Assembly (NCBI RefSeq): GCF_016806835.2
Contig: NZ_CP086112.1
Span: forward strand, 514,001 to 578,000
DNA length: 64,000 nucleotides
Direction: 5' to 3'
Origin: Skermanella rosea
GTDB lineage: Bacteria > Pseudomonadota > Alphaproteobacteria > Azospirillales > Azospirillaceae
The translations under genes and the position numbers were made by a program. This document shows, piece by piece, positions 25,909-34,129 of this stretch. The notes beneath the pieces were generated by a model. That model was not told the origin of the DNA. It saw nothing but the letters and a program-made list of their open reading frames with translations, and did no database searches. Numbering within the stretch: the first letter of the stretch is position 1; each line of letters starts with the position of its first letter.

Positions 25909-27858
25909 ATGCGCACTGCCCCTTACGGAGCCTGGAAGTCGCCCATCACGACGGACCTGATCGTCGGCGAGGCGGTGGGGCTAAGCGAGCTTTGCGTGGA
26001 TGGCGGCGATATCTACTGGATCGAGGGGCGGCCCTCGGAGAAGGGCCGGAGCGTCATTGTGAAGGGGAGCGCCGACGGTGTCATCCGCGATCTGCTGCCG
26101 CCGCCGTTCTCCTCCCGCAGCCGCGTCCACGAGTATGGCGGCGCCAGCTACGTGGCGGCCGGCGGCACGGTCTGGTTCGTGAACTTCGCCGACCAGCGGA
26201 TCTGGCGGCTGGACGAGGGGGCGGAACCGGTTCCCGTCACCGTCGGGGACGCCGGCTGGCGCTTCGCCGACCTGGTGCTCGACGCGCCGCGCGGCCGGCT
26301 GATCGCGGTCGGCGAACTGCACGGGGAGTCCGGGAACGGCGAACCGCTCAATGTCCTGGTGTCGGTCCCGGCCAGGCCGCCCGCGCTGGCGGCGCCGGAG
26401 AAGATCGCGGCCGGGGCCGACTTCTACGGGGCGCCCCGCCTCTCCCCGGATGGCGGCCGGCTGGCCTGGATCGAGTGGAACCACCCCAACATGCCCTGGG
26501 ACGGGACCAGGCTGATGGTGGCGGGGGTGCGGGACGACGGCACCCTGGCCGATCCCCTGGAGGTGGACGGCGGGGACGACGTCGCCGTCGTGCAGCCGTC
26601 CTGGTCGCCGTCCGGCGCGCTGCACTACGTCTCGGACCGGAGCGGCTGGTGGAACCTGGTCCGCTGGGGCGGTACGGGAACCGGCGCCGATGCCGGGGTC
26701 CCGCTTCTCCCCATGGCGGCGGAGTTCGCCCGCCCCTACTGGAACTTCGGCCAGGCGACCTACGGCTTCGCCGGCGACCTGATCGCCGCAGCCTTCACCC
26801 GCGACGGATTCTGGTCCCTGCTGACCGGCATCGGCGACGGGCTGACTCCCCGGGCCGCGGACATCCCCTACGACCAGATCGGCGCGGTCAGGCCGATGGT
26901 CGGCGGCGGCATCGCGCTGCTGGCGGGAAGCGGCAGGGAGCCGGGCTCGGTCGTCCTGCTGACCTCCGACGCCGTCCGGGTCCTGCGCCGCTCGGCGCCG
27001 GTCGACCTGCCGGAGGGGACGATTTCGGTCGCCCGATCGATCGAATTCCGGAGCGCCGGCGGGCGGACCGCCTATGCCTTCCATTATCCCCCGACCAGCG
27101 CCGACCACCGGGCGCCCGACGGCACCCGGCCCCCGCTGCTGGTCAAGAGCCACGGCGGGCCGACCTCGGCGGCGTCGCCGCAGCTGAGCCTGCCCATCCA
27201 GTACTGGACCAGCCGCGGCTTCGCGGTCGTCGACGTGAACTATGCGGGATCGAGCGGCTTCGGGACCCCGTACCGTCGGGCGCTCGACGGCGCCTGGGGC
27301 GTGGCCGACGTGGAGGACTGCGTTGCGGCCGCGACATACCTGGTCGGCCAGGGACTCGCCGACCCCGACCGGATCGCGATCACCGGGGGCAGCGCCGGCG
27401 GATACACCACCCTGTGCGCCCTGACCTTCACCGACCGGTTCCGGGCGGGGGGAAGCCATTACGGCATCTCGGACCTGGAGGCGCTCTATCACGACACCCA
27501 CAAGTTCGAGTCCCGCTACCTGGACCGGCTGATCGGGCCGCTGGAGACGTCGGGCGATATCGTCGAGGCGCGGTCGCCGATCCATCATCTCGACCGGATC
27601 GACTGCCCGGTCATCCTGTTCCAGGGTCTGGACGACAAGGTCGTTCCGCCCAACCAGGCCGCCATGATGGCCGACGCGCTCCGCGCCAAGGGCCTGCCGG
27701 TCGCCCTCCTGACCTTCGAGGGCGAGGGCCACGGGTTCCGGCAGGCGGCGACCATACGGCGGACCCTGGAGGCCGAACTGTGGTTCTACGGCCGGATCTT
27801 CGGCTTCGAGCCGGCCGACGCGATCGACCCCGTCGAGATCGACAACTGGCCCGGCTGA
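25909..27858 (+). CDS. S9-family prolyl oligopeptidase-like peptidase
   Basis: A 649-aa cytoplasmic-type serine peptidase with no signal peptide. The N-terminal two-thirds form a WD-like propeller (RSRVHEYGGASYVA, APRLSPDGGRLAWIEWNHPN, VQPSWSPSGALHYVSDRSGW). The catalytic alpha/beta-hydrolase domain has Ser in ITGGSAGGYTTL (near 495), Asp in QGLDDKVVPPNQ (near 575) and His in EGEGHGFRQ (near 608). It should cleave short peptides, in the acylaminoacyl-peptidase/DPP group. GCGAGGA lies just before the ATG. A terminator hairpin follows it within 25 bp. Confidence 0.9.
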   Translation: MRTAPYGAWKSPITTDLIVGEAVGLSELCVDGGDIYWIEGRPSEKGRSVIVKGSADGVIRDLLPPPFSSRSRVHEYGGASYVAAGGTVWFVNFADQRIWRLDEGAEPVPVTVGDAGWRFADLVLDAPRGRLIAVGELHGESGNGEPLNVLVSVPARPPALAAPEKIAAGADFYGAPRLSPDGGRLAWIEWNHPNMPWDGTRLMVAGVRDDGTLADPLEVDGGDDVAVVQPSWSPSGALHYVSDRSGWWNLVRWGGTGTGADAGVPLLPMAAEFARPYWNFGQATYGFAGDLIAAAFTRDGFWSLLTGIGDGLTPRAADIPYDQIGAVRPMVGGGIALLAGSGREPGSVVLLTSDAVRVLRRSAPVDLPEGTISVARSIEFRSAGGRTAYAFHYPPTSADHRAPDGTRPPLLVKSHGGPTSAASPQLSLPIQYWTSRGFAVVDVNYAGSSGFGTPYRRALDGAWGVADVEDCVAAATYLVGQGLADPDRIAITGGSAGGYTTLCALTFTDRFRAGGSHYGISDLEALYHDTHKFESRYLDRLIGPLETSGDIVEARSPIHHLDRIDCPVILFQGLDDKVVPPNQAAMMADALRAKGLPVALLTFEGEGHGFRQAATIRRTLEAELWFYGRIFGFEPADAIDPVEIDNWPG

Positions 27859-27879
27859 CCGGCGGAGAGCTCGAAAAAA

Positions 27880-27912
27880 GGGAGGACCGGCCCGCCGCGG
27901 GCCGGTCCTCCC
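27880..27912 (-). terminator. Intrinsic terminator of the first oxalate/formate antiporter gene
   Basis: A perfect 15-bp stem (GGGAGGACCGGCCCG and its complement) with a 3-nt loop. Read on the minus strand it is followed by six T residues (27879-27874), the classic rho-independent layout for the antiporter gene ending at 27966. The hairpin also lies just past the plus-strand peptidase stop, so it may serve both genes. Confidence 0.85.
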
Positions 27913-27940
27913 AGGTTGCCCACACGGGTGGGTATTCCTT

Positions 27941-27973
27941 GATCTACTCGGGATCTACTCGGGATCTACTCGG
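27941..27973. repeat. 11-bp tandem repeat x3 carrying repeated stop codons
   Basis: GATCTACTCGG is repeated exactly three times. On the minus strand each unit contains GAG-TAG. The innermost TAG is the antiporter stop codon, and two further copies lie downstream. This is probably a replication-slippage expansion of the gene end. Two units or four would leave the protein unchanged. Confidence 0.85.
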
Positions 27974-29282
27974 CGAGCGAGGCTGCCGGGCGGCTGGCCG
28001 GCGCGGTACCGCCGACGGAGTTCTCCTGCATGATCCGAGCCCTCATCGGCTTTAGGACGAACAGGGCCAGCACGGCGGCGAGCGCGTTGACGCCGGAGGC
28101 CAGCACGAAGACCATGTCCCAGCTTCCTGTCGCGGTGGCGATTACGCTGCTGATCGGGACCAGGAGGGCCGCGGTGCCCTTCGCGGTGTAGAGCAGGCCG
28201 GCGTTGGATGCCGCGTATCTGGAGCCGAAGGTGTCGCCGCAGGTCGCCGGGAACAGGCTGAAGATCTCGCCCCAGGCGAAGAACACCAAGCCGGTCAGGA
28301 ACACGAACGCCATCGGGTGATGGCCCCACTTGGCGAGCGCCAGGATACCGACCGCCTCCAGGGCGAAGGCGATGAACATGGTGTTCTCGCGGCCGATATG
28401 GTCCGAGACCCAGCCGAAGAAGGGACGCGTGACACCGTTCAGCACCCGGTCGATCGCCAGGGCGAAGGTCAGCGCCGGCAGGGTCAGGCCGACCAGCGTG
28501 ATCGGGGTTTCGGCCAGGCCGTAGTCCTTGGCGATCGGGCCGATCTGGGCGGTCGCCATCAGGCCGCCGGCCGCCACCACGGTGAACATCAGGTACATGA
28601 TCCAGAACACGGGGGTCTTCGCCATCTCGACCGGCGTATAGTCGCGTCGGCTCTGCCCCACCTTCCCCGGGCGGGCGCTCGGCAGTTCCGCGGCCCGGGG
28701 GGCGCGCAGCAGGAAGGCCAGGAGGAAGACGGAGCCGCCCTGGATCAGGCCGAACACCATGAAGGTGTGCTCGTACCCGGACGACGCGATCATGTTGGCG
28801 ATCGGGATGATGGTCAGGGCCGACCCCGCGCCGAAGCCCGCCGCCGTGACGCCGGCGGCGAAGCCGCGGCGGTCCGGGAACCACTTCAGGGCATTGCCGA
28901 CGCAGGTGCCGTAGACGGCGCCCGCGCCGATTCCGCCGACGGCCGCGGCGAAATAGAGCATCGCAAGCGAGTCCGCGACGGAATTCAGCATCCAGGCGAT
29001 GCCGCACAGCAGGCCGCCGGCGATCGTGACGATCCTGGGGCCGTAGCGGTCGACGAACCAGCCCTCGATCGGCACCAGCCAGGTTTCGGTCACGATGAAG
29101 ATGGAGAAGGCGACCTGGATTCCCGTCAGTCCCCAGCCATGCTTGGCATCCATGGGACTGACGAACAGTGTCCAGCCATATTGAAGATTGGCGACCATGG
29201 CCATGCAGATGACGCCGACGATCAGTTGCAGCCAGCGGCCGCCGGGCGGACCGCTGGTATTCGCTACCTGATTATTGAGCAT
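27966..29282 (-). CDS. OFA-family MFS antiporter (oxalate/formate type), copy 1
   Basis: A 438-aa, 12-helix MFS protein. GVICMAMVANLQYGWTLFVS, FVDRYGPRIVTIAGGL, CVGNALKWFPDRRGFAAGV and TRPFFGWVSDHIGRENTMFI are hallmark segments of the OFA (oxalate:formate antiporter) family. The known family function is exchange of oxalate for formate or related organic acids across the inner membrane; substrate here is inferred. The start at 29280-29282 has GAGGGAG 5 bp upstream. Two palindromic operator-like sites lie 102-139 bp upstream, and a terminator follows. A second copy lies at 32680-34011. Confidence 0.88.
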   Translation of the reverse strand: MLNNQVANTSGPPGGRWLQLIVGVICMAMVANLQYGWTLFVSPMDAKHGWGLTGIQVAFSIFIVTETWLVPIEGWFVDRYGPRIVTIAGGLLCGIAWMLNSVADSLAMLYFAAAVGGIGAGAVYGTCVGNALKWFPDRRGFAAGVTAAGFGAGSALTIIPIANMIASSGYEHTFMVFGLIQGGSVFLLAFLLRAPRAAELPSARPGKVGQSRRDYTPVEMAKTPVFWIMYLMFTVVAAGGLMATAQIGPIAKDYGLAETPITLVGLTLPALTFALAIDRVLNGVTRPFFGWVSDHIGRENTMFIAFALEAVGILALAKWGHHPMAFVFLTGLVFFAWGEIFSLFPATCGDTFGSRYAASNAGLLYTAKGTAALLVPISSVIATATGSWDMVFVLASGVNALAAVLALFVLKPMRARIMQENSVGGTAPASRPAASLAE

Positions 29283-29383
29283 TTTCACTCCCTCGTCCTG
29301 TACCGACGATTGTCTGTTCTCTTGCCTGATCTCTGGTCGTCCGCGCCGCGGCACGGACATTCAGGTCTTCATGGTGCGGTAGT

Positions 29384-29421
29384 TGGCATACGGTATTCTG
29401 AACTCGGAATACGAAATACCT
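29384..29421. promoter_or_regulatory. Tandem operator-like palindromes upstream of OFA antiporter 1
   Basis: Two sites fit TGG-N-AT-N5-AT-N-CCA. They are TGGCATACGGTATTCTG (29384-29400, right half degenerate) and CGGAATACGAAATACCT (29405-29421, GG/CC core perfect). Their centres are 21 bp apart, two helical turns, which would suit cooperative dimers on one DNA face. They lie about 100-120 bp upstream of the minus-strand antiporter start. Confidence 0.65.
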
Positions 29422-29586
29422 TTCGGCCCGGCCGCGCAAGGGCGCCGACCGCGAAAAACAGACTTTTCGTTCCGCTTTGCGAGAAACCTCTCCGCGATGC
29501 GGGAGAAAAGCTGGTGGCCTGCCCGGAAGCGATCTGGCCGCCCGCTTCCTGATGCCCCCTTACTGTCACCGCTCAACTCTGGTAGT

Positions 29587-29603
29587 TGGTATAACGTATG
29601 CCA
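29587..29603. promoter_or_regulatory. Operator-like palindrome upstream of the CBS-BON gene
   Basis: TGGTATAACGTATGCCA matches TGG-N-AT-N5-AT-N-CCA exactly and lies 88 bp upstream of the ATG at 29691. It is the same 17-bp architecture as the sites at 32233 and 32530. The surrounding 29283-29690 interval is non-coding and otherwise shows no gene. Confidence 0.7.
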
Positions 29604-29690
29604 GATTGCCGCCGTCATGGGCTTCAAGGCCCGGGCGATTTGCATCGAACCCAGGAAGCATCGAACTCAAGAAAACGAACGGAGGAAACG

Positions 29691-30404
29691 ATGAAGGCCG
29701 GCGACATCATGACCCGCAGCGTCATTACGATCGATGCGGACAGTACCGTCGCGGAAGCGGCGAAGCGGATGCTTGAGCACCGGATCAGCGGCATGCCCGT
29801 CGTCGACGGCCAGGGCCGCGTCATCGGCGTCATCAGCGAGGGCGACCTGTTGCGGCGGGCCGAAACCGGGACCGAGACCCAGGGCAAGGGCCGCGGCTCG
29901 TGGTGGCTCGGTCTCGTCGCGAGCGCCTCGTCGCAGGCGGACGCGTTCACCAAACAGCACGGCCGGGCCGTCCGCGACGTGATGAGCGCCAACGTGATCA
30001 GCGTCGACGAGGACGCCGCCCTCAACGAGGTGGTCGAACTGATGGAAAGCCGGCGGATCAAGCGGGTCCCGGTCACCCGCGACCGTCAGGTGGTCGGCAT
30101 CATCAGCCGGGCGAACCTGATGCGCATCCTGACGACCCTGGAACCCGGAACGGCCGCCCCGTCGGCGGACGACAAGACGATCCGCGAGCGGGTGCTGAAG
30201 GCCTACGCCGAGCAGCCCTGGGCGCCGGACTTCGGCGAGAACGTCGTGGTGAAGGACGGCGTCGTCCACCTCTGGGGCGCCGTGCGGACCGAATCCCAGC
30301 GGCAGGCGCTCGTGGTCGGCGCGCGGACTGTCCCGGGCGTCCGGGACGTCGTGGACCATATCGACGTGGTCGATCCGGTCGCGGAAGGCTTCGTGGGCTG
30401 GTAA
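29691..30404 (+). CDS. CBS-pair and BON-domain protein
   Basis: A 237-aa soluble protein. It has two CBS motifs: residues 1-60 (MKAGDIMTRSVITIDADSTV, MPVVDGQGRVIGVISEGDLL) and about 92-150 (DVMSANVISVDEDAALNEVV, IKRVPVTRDRQVVGIISRAN). A C-terminal BON domain at about 165-230 ends ARTVPGVRDVVDHIDVV. CBS pairs bind adenosyl nucleotides as energy sensors, and BON domains bind membranes or other proteins. It is likely a regulator of a transporter or enzyme, possibly the neighbouring antiporters. GGAGGAAA lies 5 bp upstream of the ATG. Confidence 0.9.
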   Translation: MKAGDIMTRSVITIDADSTVAEAAKRMLEHRISGMPVVDGQGRVIGVISEGDLLRRAETGTETQGKGRGSWWLGLVASASSQADAFTKQHGRAVRDVMSANVISVDEDAALNEVVELMESRRIKRVPVTRDRQVVGIISRANLMRILTTLEPGTAAPSADDKTIRERVLKAYAEQPWAPDFGENVVVKDGVVHLWGAVRTESQRQALVVGARTVPGVRDVVDHIDVVDPVAEGFVGW

Positions 30405-30489
30405 TCAGCACCGCCCGCCAGGGCGGCGGGTCCCGGATCGTGCGCAGGCGCGGCCCGGGAACCGCCGCGCGGGGCAGTCTCGAACGGCG

Positions 30490-30696
30490 TCAGCCGAGCT
30501 CGATCTCGCCGTCGATCTCGTGGCGCAGGTCGACGCCGTCGATGGTGAGCACGACCTTGGCCGACAGGGTCTCGCCGCCCTTGATCCGACCCGACCTGAT
30601 CGCCCGATCCACCGCGGCCTCGATCTCGCGCTGGGAGGTCACCCCGACGACCTTGAGAAACTTGCGGACTTCCATGTTGAAGGTGTCCGGATCCAT
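30490..30696 (-). CDS. Small DUF6494-like protein
   Basis: A 68-aa protein starting MDPDTFNMEVRKFLKVVGVT and continuing SQREIEAAVDRAIRSG, then a beta-rich end LSAKVVLTIDGVDLRHEIDG. This matches my recollection of the DUF6494 family, whose function is unknown. A GGGAGAAG ribosome site precedes it. It converges on the CBS-BON gene. An operator-like palindrome lies 108 bp upstream (30804-30820), which puts it in the same apparent regulon. Confidence 0.75.
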   Translation of the reverse strand: MDPDTFNMEVRKFLKVVGVTSQREIEAAVDRAIRSGRIKGGETLSAKVVLTIDGVDLRHEIDGEIELG

Positions 30697-30803
30697 CCTG
30701 TCTTCTCCCTGTCCGCCGTCGCACCGAACGGCGCTTGGTTGCTGCTTCGATAATCAACCTTGCACAAAGTCCGTGCACCGTACTACCCTCTCATTCTGGC
30801 ATG

Positions 30804-30820
30804 TGGTGTACGGTATGCAA
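30804..30820. promoter_or_regulatory. Operator-like palindrome (degenerate) between DUF6494 and NUDIX genes
   Basis: TGGTGTACGGTATGCAA keeps the 17-bp spacing of TGG-N-AT-N5-AT-N-CCA with one mismatch in each half. Its centre matches the ACGGTAT of the site at 29384. It is 108 bp upstream of the minus-strand DUF6494 gene, similar to the other sites, but overlaps the NUDIX start codon. Control of the DUF6494 gene is therefore the better reading. Confidence 0.5.
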
Positions 30821-31621
30821 AGAATACGCAAGGCACCCGACAAGGCCCCGGAGACGCGCTCCGCCCCGCGCCCGGCGGCGACCCTGATCCTGCTGCGCGA
30901 TGCGCCCGGCGGGCTAGAGACCCTGATGATCGAACGCCACGCCGGACTCGGTTTCGCCCCGGGCGCGCTGGTGTTTCCGGGGGGATGCCTCGCCGCGGAG
31001 GATCACGAGACTTCCGGAAGTTCCGGCGGCGGCGTGCATCCGGCCCGGCTGGCGGCGATCCGGGAAACCTTCGAGGAATGCGGCATCCTGCTGGCCCGGC
31101 AGCGGCATGACGGCCTCCTGCCCGATCCTGCCCGCTGTGCCGACCTGGTGGCGCGCTACCGCGCCCGGCTCCTGTCCGGCGACATCACCTTCGGCGCCCT
31201 GCTCGAGGCGGAGGGGCTGGTTCCCGCGGACGACCGCCTCGTCCCCTTCGGCCACTGGGTGACGCCGTCCGTGCGCCCCAGGCGCTTCGACACGGTCTTC
31301 TTCATCGCGGCTGTCGCCCCCGGCCAGCAGGCCGAACCCGACGGCTCGGAAATCGTGAGTTGCCGGTGGGATCGTCCGGCGAAAATCCTCGGTGAGGCGG
31401 ATGCCGGCGCGGCGCGCCTGATCTTCGCCACCCGGATGAACCTGATGCGCCTTGCCGCCAGCCGCACCGTCGCGGAGGCGGTTGAGGCGGCGATGCGGCA
31501 GCCGTTGGTCAGGATCGTGCCGGAATGGATCGAAACGCCCGACGGCGCGGAACTCCGCATACCGGAAGGGGCCGGATATGGCCCCTGCGTCGTGCCGGCC
31601 GTCCCGGCGGACCTAGCTTAG
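30815..31621 (+). CDS. NUDIX hydrolase
   Basis: A protein of about 268 aa. The NUDIX box is recognisable: GALVFPGGCLAAEDHE, then RLAAIRETFEECGILLARQ, giving the G...REx2EExG pattern that binds metal and a nucleoside-diphosphate-linked substrate. An insertion between the glycine and the REx2EE helix and the downstream FGHWVTPSVRPRRFDTVFFI resemble the NUDT19/acyl-CoA diphosphatase-like group. The ATG at 30815 has no clear ribosome site and lies in a palindrome. GTG codons at 30803 and 30806 in frame are alternatives. Confidence 0.83.
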   Translation: MQRIRKAPDKAPETRSAPRPAATLILLRDAPGGLETLMIERHAGLGFAPGALVFPGGCLAAEDHETSGSSGGGVHPARLAAIRETFEECGILLARQRHDGLLPDPARCADLVARYRARLLSGDITFGALLEAEGLVPADDRLVPFGHWVTPSVRPRRFDTVFFIAAVAPGQQAEPDGSEIVSCRWDRPAKILGEADAGAARLIFATRMNLMRLAASRTVAEAVEAAMRQPLVRIVPEWIETPDGAELRIPEGAGYGPCVVPAVPADLA

Positions 31622-31780
31622 GAAGGGGGCTTAGGAGGGGAAATGGCCGGCGCGGATGCCGCGCCTCAGAACCCCGTTCCGCCAATCGGGAAAGGGGCCG
31701 GGTAAGGAACGGAGCCGGTTGCGTTTGCCGACAGGTCCGTTGAAGATGAAACCGATAATAAGAGAGAAGTGGGAGGACGC

Positions 31781-31948
31781 GTGCAGATCAGGAAATTACG
31801 GGACGCCCCGGCGGACGGCACGCACCGGAAGGTGCTGGTCACCACCCTCTGGTTCGGTGTGCTGAGCGGGCTGTGCCACGGGGCCGTCCTGCTGCTGGCC
31901 GGATCACCCGGACCCGACCTGACGCGCATGGTCTGGACCAGCTTCTGA
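31781..31948 (+). CDS. Small single-pass membrane protein
   Basis: A 55-codon frame with a GTG start preceded by GGGAGG (31771-31776). The N-terminus is basic (QIRKLRDAPADGTHRK). It is followed by one hydrophobic helix, VLVTTLWFGVLSGLCHGAVL, and a short tail. It sits between the NUDIX gene and OFA antiporter 2, ending 4 bp from the convergent stop of another small membrane protein. Its function is unknown. Acting as a small subunit or regulator of an adjacent antiporter is a guess from position. Confidence 0.5.
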   Translation: MQIRKLRDAPADGTHRKVLVTTLWFGVLSGLCHGAVLLLAGSPGPDLTRMVWTSF

Positions 31949-31952
31949 CGGA

Positions 31953-32144
31953 TCACTCGATCCAGAACGGCCGTTCGTGGCCTTCGCCGTGCTGGGACAG
32001 CCGGTCGGATGTCCAGAAGATGCCGTCTCCCTCGTCCTCGCCGGCGGACGCGGAGAACGGCCAGGCGGAACCGGAGGTCAGGGCGTGCGTGACGAGGCCG
32101 GCGAAAGCCATGAGGGTGAGGAGGAAGTCGGAGTTCTTCAGCAT
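31953..32144 (-). CDS. Small membrane protein with acidic and aromatic tail
   Basis: A 63-aa protein. One hydrophobic helix (FLLTLMAFAGLVTHALTSGS) is followed by an acidic linker (SASAGEDEGDG) and a tail with IFWTSDRLSQHGEGHERPFW. AGGGAACC lies upstream of the ATG at 32142-32144. A perfect copy of the 17-bp palindrome lies 89 bp upstream (32233-32249), the same distance as for the CBS-BON gene. That placement supports it being real and co-regulated with the antiporters. No family was recognised. Confidence 0.6.
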   Translation of the reverse strand: MLKNSDFLLTLMAFAGLVTHALTSGSAWPFSASAGEDEGDGIFWTSDRLSQHGEGHERPFWIE

Positions 32145-32232
32145 GTTCCAGGTTCCCTTGGTCTGAGGCGGTGCGCCTGTGTCGTTTGCTGCATAGCAAC
32201 ATAAAGGCGGAGCCGAGGGACATCAAGCGGTC

Positions 32233-32249
32233 TGGAATACAGAATACCA
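32233..32249. promoter_or_regulatory. Operator-like palindrome upstream of the 63-aa membrane protein
   Basis: TGGAATACAGAATACCA is an exact TGG-N-AT-N5-AT-N-CCA match, 89 bp upstream of the minus-strand start at 32144. CTGG/CCAG extends the symmetry to 19 bp. Confidence 0.7.
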
Positions 32250-32529
32250 GAGGTCAGCCTTGCATCCACGGCAGGGCTGGCCTTGGCGCGTCCGCAAGTA
32301 AAACCCGGATGGCACCTCCCTCCGGCGTGGTATTCGGCCGCCCCATTCCAGTCCCGAACGCCCCTCCGGCCGCCCGGCCGGCGCCTGCCGGAGTCGCGGC
32401 CTAGTCGTTGGGCATACTCCTCGCCGCCGGGAATTGGTTTCTGTTTCAATCGATTGTCCGGCGCCGCTTTGGAATTCTCGTTCCGCATCGTGGAAAAATT
32501 ATAAAACCATTTGCATCGTTGTTGGTGTT

Positions 32530-32546
32530 TGGCATTCAATATACCA
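32530..32546. promoter_or_regulatory. Operator-like palindrome upstream of OFA antiporter 2
   Basis: TGGCATTCAATATACCA is an exact TGG-N-AT-N5-AT-N-CCA match, 134 bp upstream of the ATG at 32680. The AT-rich stretch just before it (32490-32528) is a likely promoter. The 535-bp interval 32145-32679 shows no convincing gene beyond these sites. Confidence 0.7.
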
Positions 32547-32679
32547 GACACCAGAGGGCGTCACGTTGTCGCAGCCGGGAACCGGGAGGTTCGGAGGCTG
32601 CCGATACGGGATCCAGACCCTCCGGAAGGACAAAAAACACCGGACCAATAGTCGTCCATCCACACGGAGGAAATGTCCG

Positions 32680-34011
32680 ATGCATACATCGGTTGATCAA
32701 CAGGGAAGGACTCGGGCTCCTGATTCCGCCCGCACGCGATGGATACAGCTCGCCGTCGGCGTGATCTGTATGGTGGCGACGGCTAACATCCAATACGCCT
32801 GGACGCTGTTCGTGCCGGAAATCCAGGCGACCTATGGATGGGCTCGCGCCTCGATCCAGGCCGCCTTCACGATCTTCGTCGTCGTCCAGACCTGGCTGAC
32901 CCCCATCGAGGGTTATTTCATCGACAAATACGGCCCGCGCGTGATGGTCGCCGTCGGCGGCGTGCTGGTCGGCCTCTCCTGGATCATCAACTCCTATGCC
33001 ACCACGCTGACCGGCTTCTATGTCGGCGCCGCGGTCGGCGGCATGGGCGTCGGCTGCGTCTATTCGACCTGCATCAACAACGCGCTGAAGTGGTTCCCGG
33101 ATCGCCGCGGCCTCGCGGTCGGCCTGACCGCCGGCGGCTACGGTGCCGGCTCGGCCCTGACCATCCTGCCGATCGCCGCCGTGATCGCGTCGAGCGGCTA
33201 CCAGAGCGCGTTCTTCTACTTCGGCGCCATCCAGGGCATCGTCATCTTCGCCGTGGCCTGGTTCCTGCGGTCGCCGCAGAAGGGCGAGGTCAAGTACTCC
33301 ACGAAGTTGTCCCAGTCCCGCCGCGACTACACGCTGGGCGAAGCCCTGCGCACCCCGGTGTTCTGGACGATGCTGGTCATGTTCACCCTGACGGTCACCG
33401 GCGGCCTGATGGCGGTCGCGCAGCTCGGCCTGATCGCCCACGACCTCGGCGTCAAGGAATTCCCGGTCAACCTCTACTTCTTCACCATGGCCGCCCTGCC
33501 CTTCGCGCTGATGCTCGACCGGGTCATGAACGGCCTGTCGCGTCCCCTCTTCGGCTGGATCTCGGACCATATCGGCCGTGAGAAGACCATGTTCATCGCC
33601 TTCACCATGGAAGGCATCGGCATCATCGCGCTGGGCTATTTCGGCCACAACCCCTACGCCTTCCTGATCCTCAGCGGCGTCGTGTTCCTGGCCTGGGGCG
33701 AAGTCTACAGCCTCTTCAGCGCCACCGCCGGCGACGCCTTCGGCACCAAGCATGTCGGCAAGATCTACGGCCTCCTGTACTGCGCCAAGGGCATCGCGGC
33801 CCTGATGGTCCCGCTCGGCAACATCCTGATGGAAGCCACCGGCACCTGGTCCACCGTGCTCTACACCGTAGCGATCATGGACCTCATGTCCGCCACCTGC
33901 GCCATCGTGATCCTGCGACCGATGCTGGCCCGCCACCACGCCCGGAACGAGCAGGAATACCGCCTCGCCAACGTCGGCCAGGCCCAGCCAGTCGGCTCGG
34001 CCACCACCTGA
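32680..34011 (+). CDS. OFA-family MFS antiporter (oxalate/formate type), copy 2
   Basis: A 443-aa, 12-helix MFS protein clearly paralogous to copy 1. It shares GVICMVATANIQYAWTLFVP, YFIDKYGPRVMVAVGGVL, INNALKWFPDRRGLAVGLTA and SRPLFGWISDHIGREKTMFI. OFA members exchange oxalate, formate or similar anions, and the actual substrate is inferred. GGAGGAAA lies 6 bp before the chosen ATG. The upstream palindrome and downstream terminator make it a single-gene unit. Divergence from copy 1 is large enough that the two may have different substrates. Confidence 0.88.
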   Translation: MHTSVDQQGRTRAPDSARTRWIQLAVGVICMVATANIQYAWTLFVPEIQATYGWARASIQAAFTIFVVVQTWLTPIEGYFIDKYGPRVMVAVGGVLVGLSWIINSYATTLTGFYVGAAVGGMGVGCVYSTCINNALKWFPDRRGLAVGLTAGGYGAGSALTILPIAAVIASSGYQSAFFYFGAIQGIVIFAVAWFLRSPQKGEVKYSTKLSQSRRDYTLGEALRTPVFWTMLVMFTLTVTGGLMAVAQLGLIAHDLGVKEFPVNLYFFTMAALPFALMLDRVMNGLSRPLFGWISDHIGREKTMFIAFTMEGIGIIALGYFGHNPYAFLILSGVVFLAWGEVYSLFSATAGDAFGTKHVGKIYGLLYCAKGIAALMVPLGNILMEATGTWSTVLYTVAIMDLMSATCAIVILRPMLARHHARNEQEYRLANVGQAQPVGSATT

Positions 34012-34053
34012 TCCCCCCTCGAACCCAGACCTAACCGTTCGGGATCGAAACTT

Positions 34054-34083
34054 GCGCCGCTGCCGAAAGGCAGCGGCGCTTTT
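34054..34083 (+). terminator. Intrinsic terminator of OFA antiporter 2
   Basis: GCGCCGCTGCC and its perfect complement flank a GAAA tetraloop, followed by a TTTT tract at 34080-34083. It lies 42 bp after the antiporter stop. Confidence 0.9.
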
Positions 34084-34129
34084 CTATGTCCGGGCGGCAG
34101 GCCGGCCGGCGGCCGGTCCGCCGGAATCC

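Noticed and set aside
32138-32551. Minus-strand 137-codon frame between the small membrane protein and antiporter 2
   Set aside because: It overlaps two operator palindromes and has arginine- and glycine-rich low-quality sequence.
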